From Pseudomonadales bacterium (GTDB taxonomy: Bacteria; Pseudomonadota; Gammaproteobacteria; Pseudomonadales; DT-91), in assembly GCA_013215025.1 (NCBI GenBank), contig JABSRR010000015.1, positions 1 to 14,576 of the forward strand: a stretch of 14,576 nt of DNA, given 5' to 3'. Position 1 is the stretch's first letter; each line of letters begins with the position of its first letter. Under the pieces are notes generated by a model that ran no database searches, was not told the DNA's origin, and worked only from the letters and a program-made list of their open reading frames with translations. Of the stretch, positions 7,282 through 14,228 are shown piece after piece. A program made the translations under genes and the position numbers.

Positions 7282-8187
7282 TCACAGCCACTGCCGCTCT
7301 GCCGTTGCGCTGACATTGATGAATTGCTGCGCTGCATGCTGTTTCGCTGTAGTGAGTAAGTCGGCCCTGATGCGGTCGGCCGTGGCGGCATCAAAATACC
7401 GGCCTTGAGCGATCAACAAATTTGCCTCAACCGATAGCTCGCGCCCCGTTCTGACCACTTTAAGCCGGTAATCATCCACCTCAATATGTTGACCTTGTAG
7501 GCTTTGCAGCAAAGCCTGGCGAATACTGTCAACGGTGTCAGGGTCGGCTCGATGAAGTAACACTTCTTTGATGGAGCGATAGGCAAGTCGGGTTGGAATC
7601 ATAATAAACGCAGCAGAGGCAATCAGCACCATGATGGGGTCGGCATACACAACCCACTGCGGCCAGGCAGATAATTGCAGTAAAAAACTCAGCGCAAAGC
7701 CAAGTAATACCGCAGTGCTAAGGTATGCATCGCCGAGCCAAAGCTTGCCCTCTAAGCTGATCAGTAATGATTGTAAATTGCGGTTACATCGCTTAATCAA
7801 CCAGGCCATGCTGAAACAGCCAAGACTGCAGATGCTGGCGTAAATTAAGCCGAGGCTTGGCGCCACATAACGACCGCCACTGAGCAGATCAGTGATGGCT
7901 GCGCTGGCTGTAAATACACACATGCCAATCAATGCCAGCGATTGAAAGAACACAAACATCGGCTCAAACAGTGCCTTACCATAAGGAAAGCGCGCTGACT
8001 GCTTGGCTTCAGCTAGCTTGATAATATAAATCGAGAGCAAAGTTAAGACGATGGTGATCGTCGAATAAACCGCATCAAATAAGATCATGCCGGAGTGGCT
8101 GATAATGCCTAAAACCAGGCCATAGAGCGCAAATGCCGCGGAAGCGAGTGCCGAGACTACTAAAATCCGACTTTCAGTCATTGGCAT
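7282..8187 (-). CDS. Cation-diffusion-facilitator-like membrane protein with non-standard metal site
   Basis: A 301-residue inner-membrane protein with about six hydrophobic segments in the first 205 residues and a soluble tail (about 206-301) like the CDF cytoplasmic domain. CDF features kept are FPYGKALFEP (67-76, compare the F-x-GxG/KxE loop of CDFs) and YADP (181-184). The intramembrane metal ligands are not standard: in segment 2 the sequence is FDAVYSTIT (37-45) and in segment 5 GDAYLSTAV (152-160). The usual D/HxxxD pairs are missing, but one Asp is kept in each (D38, D153). It may move a different cation or work differently; substrate unknown. The start at 8187 has AGGA 5 nt upstream and overlaps the end of the cyclotransferase-like gene by 14 nt, implying coupled translation. 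A longer reading frame reaching 8277 is unlikely. It converges with puuR (30-nt gap). Confidence 0.8.
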   Translation of the reverse strand: MPMTESRILVVSALASAAFALYGLVLGIISHSGMILFDAVYSTITIVLTLLSIYIIKLAEAKQSARFPYGKALFEPMFVFFQSLALIGMCVFTASAAITDLLSGGRYVAPSLGLIYASICSLGCFSMAWLIKRCNRNLQSLLISLEGKLWLGDAYLSTAVLLGFALSFLLQLSAWPQWVVYADPIMVLIASAAFIMIPTRLAYRSIKEVLLHRADPDTVDSIRQALLQSLQGQHIEVDDYRLKVVRTGRELSVEANLLIAQGRYFDAATADRIRADLLTTAKQHAAQQFINVSATAERQWL

Positions 8188-8620
8188 AATATTCCTGCAA
8201 AAACTCGGGGATGATCTGCTGTTTAAAGGTCTGATAGTGATCAGCTTCAAACGCAGCAGCTTGCCATTCGCCGGCATAGGGGATACGGTTACTGCCTAAG
8301 CAATAGCAGTCAACGGATAAGGGTTTTTCGGAGCCGTGCAGTTGCGCGACGGCAGAAACGCGCTGATATACGCCGTCATCAACACATTCATAAGCGTCAA
8401 GCAAAGCTAGCGTGGCAGCATCGACATTGTACATAATTTTGCCGACCACCTCGCCTGCTGGGTTTGGCACAATCACCGGCGACTGGCTAAAACCAGGTGC
8501 CATCAAAATATGTCGACTAAACTGTGTTAATTTAGCCGACTCAAGTTGCCACTGTCGACCCGTCAGCTGTTGTAACAGCTCAGGGTACATCAACGTACCA
8601 TAGGCAAAAATGTGAGTCAT
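8174..8620 (-). CDS. Gamma-glutamylcyclotransferase-fold protein (GGCT / AIG2-like)
   Basis: A 148-residue protein with the GGCT-like fold. Residues 4-11 (IFAYGTLM) form the substrate-binding YGTL loop (7-10), and Glu78 in LLDAYECVDDGVYQR is the expected catalytic acid. Family members cyclise gamma-glutamyl groups to 5-oxoproline, acting on gamma-glutamyl amino acids or, for the GGACT subgroup, on gamma-glutamylamines; many bacterial members are uncharacterised. The start is clear because the fold begins within three residues of the ATG at 8620. It is the first gene of a leftward pair, overlapping the CDF-like gene by 14 nt. Its start region is shared head-to-head with the GNAT gene. Closeness to a gamma-glutamylpolyamine pathway is suggestive but the two are separated by an unrelated membrane gene and lie outside the shared-operator units. 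Confidence 0.85.
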   Translation of the reverse strand: MTHIFAYGTLMYPELLQQLTGRQWQLESAKLTQFSRHILMAPGFSQSPVIVPNPAGEVVGKIMYNVDAATLALLDAYECVDDGVYQRVSAVAQLHGSEKPLSVDCYCLGSNRIPYAGEWQAAAFEADHYQTFKQQIIPEFLQEYYAND

Positions 8621-9127
8621 ATTATGCGTACCTCAGAACATCTTGGCTTCTCAACCACGCCGCTGCTTGCAAGCGACTGGCCGTTGATTATGCAGATTCA
8701 GCATCAAGTATATGCCGACGAACTGCATGAATCGATGCGGTCACTGCAATCAAAGTGGCAGCTGTCGCCAGATAGCTGCTTTGGCTTGAAACAGCAACAG
8801 CAATTTATCGGCTATTGTTTGAGCCATCCCTGGCCCATCGCCAGCGTGCCAAGCCTAAACCAGGTGCTTGCCAGCGATATTGACGCAGATGCCCTATTTA
8901 TTCACGACCTTGCTTTAGCTACTGCCGCACAGGGTAAAGGTGGCGCTGCAGTTTTGGTCGATGCTGTAGTAAATTCTGCACGTCTGATGCAGTTTCGGCA
9001 AGTACATTTAGTTGCGGTACAGGGCTCTAGCGGGTTTTGGCAAGCGGCGGGCTTTCAAATGAGCGAGGCTGTCCAAATCAGTGCGGGCTACGGTACAGGG
9101 GCTGGGCACATGGTTATGCACCTCTGA
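8612..9127 (+). CDS. GNAT-family N-acetyltransferase
   Basis: A protein of up to 171 residues with the GNAT fold. The acetyl-CoA motif A is at about 96-115 (LFIHDLALATAAQGKGGAAVL), with the Q-G-K-G-G-A pyrophosphate loop at 107-112; a later GFWQAAGFQ block is the usual motif B. The acceptor cannot be predicted. Two starts are possible. GTG at 8612 overlaps the cyclotransferase-like gene by 9 nt, with TAGG about 7 nt upstream. ATG at 8624 leaves a 3-nt gap, with GTGAG about 7 nt upstream, and removes four residues. I keep the longer reading without strong preference. In either case its promoter must lie inside the divergent neighbour's coding sequence. A terminator-like hairpin follows at 9141-9170. 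Spermidine acetylation is a tempting idea in this neighbourhood but nothing in the sequence shows it. Confidence 0.82.
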   Translation: MSHIMRTSEHLGFSTTPLLASDWPLIMQIQHQVYADELHESMRSLQSKWQLSPDSCFGLKQQQQFIGYCLSHPWPIASVPSLNQVLASDIDADALFIHDLALATAAQGKGGAAVLVDAVVNSARLMQFRQVHLVAVQGSSGFWQAAGFQMSEAVQISAGYGTGAGHMVMHL

Positions 9128-9140
9128 GGTGCGGCTGACA

Positions 9141-9170
9141 AAAAGTGGCGCTGTCATGGTGCGCCATTTT
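9141..9170 (+). terminator. Probable rho-independent terminator after the GNAT gene
   Basis: TGGCGC (9146-9151) pairs with GCGCCA (9161-9166) around a 9-nt loop. AAAA upstream pairs with TTTT downstream (9167-9170) if one G bulges. The T run is short, so strength is moderate. Confidence 0.55.
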
Positions 9171-9190
9171 GCAGGCTTACATGATGTCGC

Positions 9191-9214
9191 GGCTGTTTGA
9201 TTTATTAAACAGCC
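9191..9214. terminator. Perfect 8-bp inverted repeat, possible second terminator
   Basis: GGCTGTTT (9191-9198) and AAACAGCC (9207-9214) form a perfect stem, extendable by a G-T and an A-T pair to a TTTA loop. TTTC follows. It may be a weak back-up terminator or another structure isolating the transporter operon from read-through. Confidence 0.4.
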
Positions 9215-9260
9215 TTTCTAGGCGATGAATGGTTGGTACTTAGTCTATATTTCGCTTAGG

Positions 9261-9280
9261 CTGTGAAAAAAATTGAACAC
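9261..9280 (+). promoter_or_regulatory. Putative PuuR operator 4 (polyamine transporter operon)
   Basis: The bases are ctgtgaaaaaaattgaacac, agreeing with operator 1 at 15 of 20 positions, including CTGTG and ATTGAACA. The site lies about 80-100 nt upstream of potG, within the only sizeable gap before the transporter operon. Its TTGAAC could also act as a -35, with CATAAG 17 nt further on as a weak -10. This would place uptake under the same regulator as breakdown. Confidence 0.5.
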
Positions 9281-9360
9281 TACTGTTAAATATTACATAA
9301 GTTGGCAACAACTTTGCTTATTAATATTCGCCACGGTGTATTTGGTCTTGGAGAATTTTG

Positions 9361-10485
9361 ATGTCATCCTCAGTTGGTGATAATAAAACCGTACATTTAT
9401 CCATTCAGCAAGTTGTCAAAGATTTTGACGGTTTCAAAGCCGTCAATGATGTCAGCTTAGATATCTATCAGGGTGAGATTTTTGCGTTACTGGGTGCTTC
9501 CGGCTGCGGAAAATCTACCTTGCTTAGAATGTTGGCTGGCTTTGAAGCGCCCAGCGCTGGCGATATTGTGCTGGATGGGCAGAGCATGTTGGGCGTGCCG
9601 CCGCATGAGCGCCCAGTGAATATGATGTTTCAGTCGTACGCACTGTTTCCGCATATGAGCGTGGCGCAAAATATTGCCTTTGGCTTGAAACAAGACGGTA
9701 TGGCTAAAAATCATATCGCACAGAAAGTTGATGAAGTGTTAACCCTGGTGCAGATGCAGCAATTTGCGAAGCGTAAACCGCATCAGCTGTCAGGCGGTCA
9801 GCAGCAACGCGTAGCGCTCGCGCGAAGCTTGGCCAAGGAGCCCAAGCTATTATTATTAGACGAGCCGATGGGTGCATTAGACAAAAAATTGCGCACCCAA
9901 ATGCAGTTAGAAATTGTCGATATTATTGAATCGGTGGGCGTGACCTGTGTGATGGTTACCCATGATCAAGAAGAAGCTATGACCATGGCCGATCGGGTTG
10001 GCATTATGGATGCTGGTGAAATTCGTCAGATCGGCTCGCCTCTTGAAGTCTACGAGCAGCCAAATTCTCGCATGACGGCGGAGTTTATCGGCTCGGTCAA
10101 TGTGTTTGAGGGTACGCTTTCGGTTGATGAACCCAGCCATTTGCAAATCAGCAGTCAAGATTTGGATGTGCCGATCTATGTGTCTCATGGGGTGTCAGGT
10201 GCCGCCGGCATGGATATCGCGTTTGCGGTGCGGCCAGAAAAACTGCGCGTAAGCCGTGACAAGCCAGCAGAAGATTTCAATTTTAGCCAAGGCAGTATTG
10301 AAGACATTGCTTATCTGGGCAGCCACTCGATTTACCATATCAAGCTGCGCTCAGGCAAAATTGCACTAGCATCGGTTGCCAATAGTCAACGTTTGCGCGC
10401 AGGCGACGGCCGCGACCGGCTAACCTGGGGTGACCCAGTCTATATTAGCTGGGATGATAATAGTGGCGTGGTATTAACCGCATGA
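9361..10485 (+). CDS. potG: Polyamine ABC transporter ATP-binding protein
   Basis: A 374-residue ATPase that powers polyamine import from the periplasm. Motifs: Walker A GASGCGKST (45-53), Q-loop Gln91 in MFQSYALFPHM, signature LSGGQ (143-147), Walker B LLLLDEP (163-169), D-loop GALD (171-174) and switch His201 in VTHDQEEAM. A C-terminal regulatory (TOBE-like) domain spans about 235-374 and ends close to E. coli PotG (CVVLTV versus GVVLTA). The block AKRKPHQLSGGQ is shared with PotG. The ATG at 9361 is used: GGAG lies 7 nt upstream, and a TTG directly before it is not needed. It heads the operon and overlaps potH by 4 nt (ATGA). A leader of about 230 nt with an operator-like site precedes it. 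Confidence 0.95.
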   Translation: MSSSVGDNKTVHLSIQQVVKDFDGFKAVNDVSLDIYQGEIFALLGASGCGKSTLLRMLAGFEAPSAGDIVLDGQSMLGVPPHERPVNMMFQSYALFPHMSVAQNIAFGLKQDGMAKNHIAQKVDEVLTLVQMQQFAKRKPHQLSGGQQQRVALARSLAKEPKLLLLDEPMGALDKKLRTQMQLEIVDIIESVGVTCVMVTHDQEEAMTMADRVGIMDAGEIRQIGSPLEVYEQPNSRMTAEFIGSVNVFEGTLSVDEPSHLQISSQDLDVPIYVSHGVSGAAGMDIAFAVRPEKLRVSRDKPAEDFNFSQGSIEDIAYLGSHSIYHIKLRSGKIALASVANSQRLRAGDGRDRLTWGDPVYISWDDNSGVVLTA

Positions 10486-11408
10486 AAACCTATGACCTGC
10501 AGGCTTGGCGCGCCAAAAACCTGAAGCGCATGGCACAATGGTCAGTTGTGGCGCTGCCTTATACCTGGCTGATCTTATTCTTTTTAGTACCGTTTTTTAT
10601 TGTTTTAAAGATTAGTTTTGCCGAGTCGCAGTTAGCACAGCCTCCGTTTACCGAGCTACTGTCTATCACAGATGACGTGCTGAATATCAGCTTGAATCTG
10701 TTTAACTACATCGATCTGTACCAATATGATCTGTACTGGTCGGCCTATCTGAGCTCAGCTAAAATCGCCCTAGTATCTACGCTATTGTGTTTATTAATTG
10801 GCTACCCGATGGCGTATGCCATCTGTAAATTACCGCCACACAGCCGAAATTTTGCGCTGATGCTGGTAATTTTGCCTTCCTGGACATCATTTTTAATTCG
10901 TATTTACGCCTGGATTGGGCTGCTGAAAGGTAATGGTCTTATAAATAATGCCTTGCAGGCAATGGGCTTGATTGACCAGCCGCTGGAGATGTTACATACC
11001 CCTATCGCGGTTTACATCGGTATCGTTTATGCATACCTGCCTTTTATGATCTTACCGATCTACACCAATCTTATAAAGCACGAGCCCAGTCTGCTTGAGG
11101 CTGCTGCTGATCTTGGTGCTTCACCAATACGCGCGTTTTTAACCGTTACCTTGCCGCTTTCTACCGCCGGCATTATTGCAGGCTCAATGCTGGTGTTTAT
11201 TCCTTCGGTTGGCGAATTTGTCATTCCTGAGCTGTTGGGCGGGCCCGATACCTTGATGATTGGCAAGCTACTCTGGAATGAGTTCTTTAACGCACGTAAC
11301 TGGCCAGGCGCCTCGGCTGTGGCGGTGGTGATGCTGCTGCTTTTAATTTTGCCGATCACGCTGTTTCAGCGTTATCAGGCGAAAGAGTTTGAGGAGCCGC
11401 GCTCATGA
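10482..11408 (+). CDS. potH: Polyamine ABC transporter permease 1
   Basis: A 308-residue inner-membrane permease, similar in length to E. coli PotH. The first membrane segment is at about 22-44, followed by a long periplasmic loop (about 46-88) and five further hydrophobic segments. The cytoplasmic EAA loop, which docks onto the ATPase, is at about 206-225 (EAAADLGASPIRAFLTVTLP). SVGEFVIPELLGGP (about 241-254) is a conserved PotH/PotB-type stretch. It forms the channel with PotI. It starts within the potG stop (ATGA overlap) and ends with the same arrangement into potI, so the three are translationally coupled. Confidence 0.94.
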   Translation: MKTYDLQAWRAKNLKRMAQWSVVALPYTWLILFFLVPFFIVLKISFAESQLAQPPFTELLSITDDVLNISLNLFNYIDLYQYDLYWSAYLSSAKIALVSTLLCLLIGYPMAYAICKLPPHSRNFALMLVILPSWTSFLIRIYAWIGLLKGNGLINNALQAMGLIDQPLEMLHTPIAVYIGIVYAYLPFMILPIYTNLIKHEPSLLEAAADLGASPIRAFLTVTLPLSTAGIIAGSMLVFIPSVGEFVIPELLGGPDTLMIGKLLWNEFFNARNWPGASAVAVVMLLLLILPITLFQRYQAKEFEEPRS

Positions 11409-12253
11409 GGTCTGCGACACGCGGCTTTGGCCTTGGCAGCTGGGGCATATTATTTGCCGGCTTTTTGTTCTTATACTTGCCGATTTTTATTTTAATTTTT
11501 TACTCCTTCAACGAATCGCGCCTAGTCACGGTATGGGCCGGCTTTTCGACCAAATGGTATGGCGAGCTATTCCGTGACGAACAAATGATGAGCGCGGTGT
11601 GGATGAGTTTAAAAATTGGTTTTCTAAGCGCCAGCGGTGCAGTGATTTTAGGCACTCTGGCAGCGATTTTATTGGTTCGCTATGGACGGTTCCGCGGCAA
11701 AACGCTGTTTACCGGCATGATAACCGCACCGTTGGTGATGCCAGAAGTCATTACGGGGCTGTCCTTATTACTGCTGTTTGTCACGATGGCGCAAGTGCTT
11801 GGCTGGCCCTCTGAGCGCGGTATGCTCACGATTTGGATCGCTCATACTACCTTTAATATGGCCTATGTGGCGGTTGTTGTGTCATCGCGGCTGCGTGAAA
11901 TGGATCGCGACATTGAAGAGGCAGCAATGGACCTTGGTGCCAATAAAATGACGGTGTTTTTCTCGATTACCTTACCAATGATTGCGCCGGCGCTTTTTTC
12001 CGGCTGGCTGCTGGCTTTTACACTATCCTTAGATGACTTAGTAATTGCTAGTTTCGTTTCAGGCCCTGGCTCCACCACCTTGCCCATGGTTGTTTTTTCG
12101 TCAGTGCGATTGGGCGTTAGCCCGAAGATTAACGCGCTAGCAACGCTGTTGGTATTGGCGGTATCGATGGCAAGCTTTATTGCCTGGTGGCTTATGCGTC
12201 GCAAAGAAATACAGCGACAAAAAGAAATTCAAATGATCACAGATAATTCGTAA
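11405..12253 (+). CDS. potI: Polyamine ABC transporter permease 2
   Basis: A 282-residue permease, the usual partner of PotH. Hydrophobic segments begin at about 12-34. LPIFILIFYSFNESRLVTVW is a typical PotI/PotC N-terminal block, and the EAA loop is at about 171-191 (EEAAMDLGANKMTVFFSITLP). SLDDLVIASFVSGPGSTTLPMVVFS is the conserved stretch after it. The gene starts inside the potH stop codon (ATGA overlap). A 29-nt gap separates it from potF. The C-terminus is rich in charged residues and Gln (RRKEIQRQKEIQ), facing the cytoplasm. Confidence 0.94.
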   Translation: MRSATRGFGLGSWGILFAGFLFLYLPIFILIFYSFNESRLVTVWAGFSTKWYGELFRDEQMMSAVWMSLKIGFLSASGAVILGTLAAILLVRYGRFRGKTLFTGMITAPLVMPEVITGLSLLLLFVTMAQVLGWPSERGMLTIWIAHTTFNMAYVAVVVSSRLREMDRDIEEAAMDLGANKMTVFFSITLPMIAPALFSGWLLAFTLSLDDLVIASFVSGPGSTTLPMVVFSSVRLGVSPKINALATLLVLAVSMASFIAWWLMRRKEIQRQKEIQMITDNS

Positions 12254-12282
12254 TTTAAATGACATAACATCGAGGGGATACT

Positions 12283-13377
12283 ATGAAATCATTTAAACAG
12301 ATGCTGGCAGCGAGCTTAATTACCGTTGCATCGGGCGCCATGGCTGAGGGTAAAACCTTAAATGTCTACAACTGGTCGGATTATATTGCCGAAGATACAT
12401 TGGCGAATTTCGAAAAAGAAACCGGGATTAAAGTCACCTATGACGTGTTTGACAGCAATGATGTGCTGGAAGCGAAATTACTTTCGGGTAAAACCGGCTA
12501 CGACCTGGTTGTGCCATCGGCATCGTTTTTAGCACGTCAAATTCAGGCTGGCGTTTTCCAGCCACTTGATAAATCAAAGCTAGCTAATGCGAAAAACTTG
12601 GATCCAGCATTAATGAGCAAGCTGGCCGCCAATGACCCTGGCAATGCGCATTCAGTACCGTACTTATGGGGCACCACCGGTATCGGCATCAATGTCGCGA
12701 AAGTGCAAGAGCGCTTGGGCGAAGATTTTCCTTTAGACAGCTGGGATTTAGTGTTTAAGCCGGAAGTCGCTGCAAAATTAGCGGATTGCGGGATTACCGT
12801 TTTAGACGCATGGGATGAGATCGTGCCTACCGTTTTAGCCTACTTAGGTGAAGATGCAAAATCAGAAAGCACGGAGCTATTAAACGGCAAAGTGAAAGAC
12901 GTATTAACCGGTATGCGTCCGCACGTGCGCTACTTTCACTCCTCACAATACATCAATGATTTAGCTAATGGCGATGTATGTGTCAGCGTAGGCTGGTCGG
13001 GCGATATCATGCAGGCGATGGACCGTGCAGATGAAGCTGAAAATGGGGTTGAAGTTGCCTACATTATTCCAAAAGAAGGTGCCGGCCTATGGTTCGACAT
13101 GCTGGCGATTCCAAAGGATGCAGATAATGTCGAAAACGCACATATCTTCTTGGATTATCTGATGCGTCCAGATGTGATTGCCGAAATTACCAACTATGTT
13201 TGGTACCCTAATGCAATCCCTGCGTCTAACGAGATGATTGAAGAAGATATTATCGAAGATGAATCTATCTACCCAACAGAAGAAGTTGCGGCGAATTTAT
13301 TTACCTTCCCGGTCACCGATGCAAAGTATGATCGTATAGGCTCACGTATGTGGACCGCGGTAAAAACCAATAAATAG
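12283..13377 (+). CDS. potF: Periplasmic polyamine-binding protein (PotF/SpuD/SpuE family), probable spermidine preference
   Basis: A 364-residue extracellular solute-binding protein with a Sec signal peptide (residues 1-21, cleavage after AMA). It captures polyamines in the periplasm and delivers them to PotH/PotI. Family residues visible, with E. coli PotF numbers as I recall them in parentheses: W31-S32-D33 (37-39), E179 (185), W238 and D241 (244, 247) and D272 (278). C169 and C233 sit where PotF has its disulfide. At residue 270 there is Trp where PotF has Phe276; in P. aeruginosa the Phe/Trp difference at this place separates putrescine-binding SpuD from spermidine-binding SpuE. The constant 6-residue offset makes this alignment trustworthy. 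Its SD (GAGGGG, 5 nt) is stronger than those of the permeases, fitting the excess of receptor usually needed. Being last in the operon differs from E. coli potFGHI. A strong terminator follows. Confidence 0.94.
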   Translation: MKSFKQMLAASLITVASGAMAEGKTLNVYNWSDYIAEDTLANFEKETGIKVTYDVFDSNDVLEAKLLSGKTGYDLVVPSASFLARQIQAGVFQPLDKSKLANAKNLDPALMSKLAANDPGNAHSVPYLWGTTGIGINVAKVQERLGEDFPLDSWDLVFKPEVAAKLADCGITVLDAWDEIVPTVLAYLGEDAKSESTELLNGKVKDVLTGMRPHVRYFHSSQYINDLANGDVCVSVGWSGDIMQAMDRADEAENGVEVAYIIPKEGAGLWFDMLAIPKDADNVENAHIFLDYLMRPDVIAEITNYVWYPNAIPASNEMIEEDIIEDESIYPTEEVAANLFTFPVTDAKYDRIGSRMWTAVKTNK

Positions 13378-13393
13378 CAGATACATTGCTAAC

Positions 13394-13418
13394 AAGCCCG
13401 CCGCGTGCGGGCTTTTTT
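13394..13418 (+). terminator. Rho-independent terminator of the potGHIF operon
   Basis: A perfect 8-bp stem, AAGCCCGC (13394-13401) with GCGGGCTT (13407-13414), a 5-nt CGCGT loop and a run of six T (13413-13418). It lies 17 nt after the potF stop. Confidence 0.92.
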
Positions 13419-13514
13419 GTGGCTGCTACTTTTTTGTTTTGCATGATCAGCTACTTATTGGGAGAAATAGCAAAGCTTGTTAGCATGCAGATAACATAAG
13501 GAGGTAGTCAGCGC

Positions 13515-14228
13515 ATGACAGAAATCGCTTGGCTTGACTTAAGCTGGTGTGTAATACCACTGATCATCATCGGCGGCATATATCGACAATGGCAGGGTAA
13601 CTTGCGAGAGCTCGCTGTTGCGGTGCTGCGCATGTTGCTGCAGCTGGTTGCGGTGGGCTATGTATTATTGAGTATCTTTGCGAAACCATCGCCCTGGCTC
13701 AGTGCGTTGATTGTTATAATCATGCTGATGGTTGCCGCTTGGATAGCTATTCGGCCAGTGCGCGATCAGTCAGCTTATCTATTGGCGGCCACCTTTTCTT
13801 TAGCGGTGGCGGTAGTGCTGCACTTATTTTTGAGCGTTGTGTGCATTTTACAGGCGGCCTCATGGTATCAGCCCGATTTATTAATCCCCTTAGCCGGCAT
13901 GTACTTGGCAAACACAATGAATGCCATTAGCCTCAGCGCTGAACGTTATGCGGCTGAGCGTGCAAATTTAACATCGCCACATCAGGCAAAAATCATCGCC
14001 TTTCATGCGGCAATGATTCCGCAAATTAACGGCCTATTAGCGGTGGGCCTAGTCGCATTGCCAGGCATGATGACCGGGCAAATTCTTTCAGGGGTATCAC
14101 CATTAATCGCGGTACGCTATCAAATCATGATTATGATAATGCTACTCGGCGCAAGCGGCATGGGCGCCGCGATGATGTTGCAAATTTTGGCTGGGCGAGA
14201 GTCTAAGTTTGCGGATCAGCACCGGTGA
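13515..14228 (+). CDS. fetB: FetB-like (UPF0014) ABC-type membrane permease
   Basis: A 237-residue polytopic membrane protein with about six to seven hydrophobic segments. The UPF0014/FetB signature is clear: GMYLANTMNAISLSAERY (about 128-145) and ALPGMMTGQILSGVSPLIAVRYQI (about 181-204). In E. coli FetB works with the ATPase FetA and has been linked to iron export and oxidative-stress resistance. No FetA-type ATPase gene is visible here; the usual partner may be elsewhere or this protein may be an orphan. It is a little shorter than the roughly 260 residues usual for the family. A strong SD (AAGGAGG, 10 nt before the ATG) is present. It follows the pot terminator, so it is a separate transcription unit, and its 3' end overlaps the convergent EamA gene by 26 nt. 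Function in polyamine transport is not suggested by the family. Confidence 0.8.
   Translation: MTEIAWLDLSWCVIPLIIIGGIYRQWQGNLRELAVAVLRMLLQLVAVGYVLLSIFAKPSPWLSALIVIIMLMVAAWIAIRPVRDQSAYLLAATFSLAVAVVLHLFLSVVCILQAASWYQPDLLIPLAGMYLANTMNAISLSAERYAAERANLTSPHQAKIIAFHAAMIPQINGLLAVGLVALPGMMTGQILSGVSPLIAVRYQIMIMIMLLGASGMGAAMMLQILAGRESKFADQHR

Noticed and set aside
8188..8277. A 30-residue N-terminal extension of the CDF-like protein
   Set aside because: It would lie inside the cyclotransferase-like gene, lacks hydrophobic or CDF-like character, and the start at 8187 has a good ribosome binding site.
13515..14228. The FetB-like permease as an extra polyamine permease
   Set aside because: It belongs to UPF0014, not to the PotH/PotI type with an EAA loop, and the pot operon ends at a strong terminator before it.
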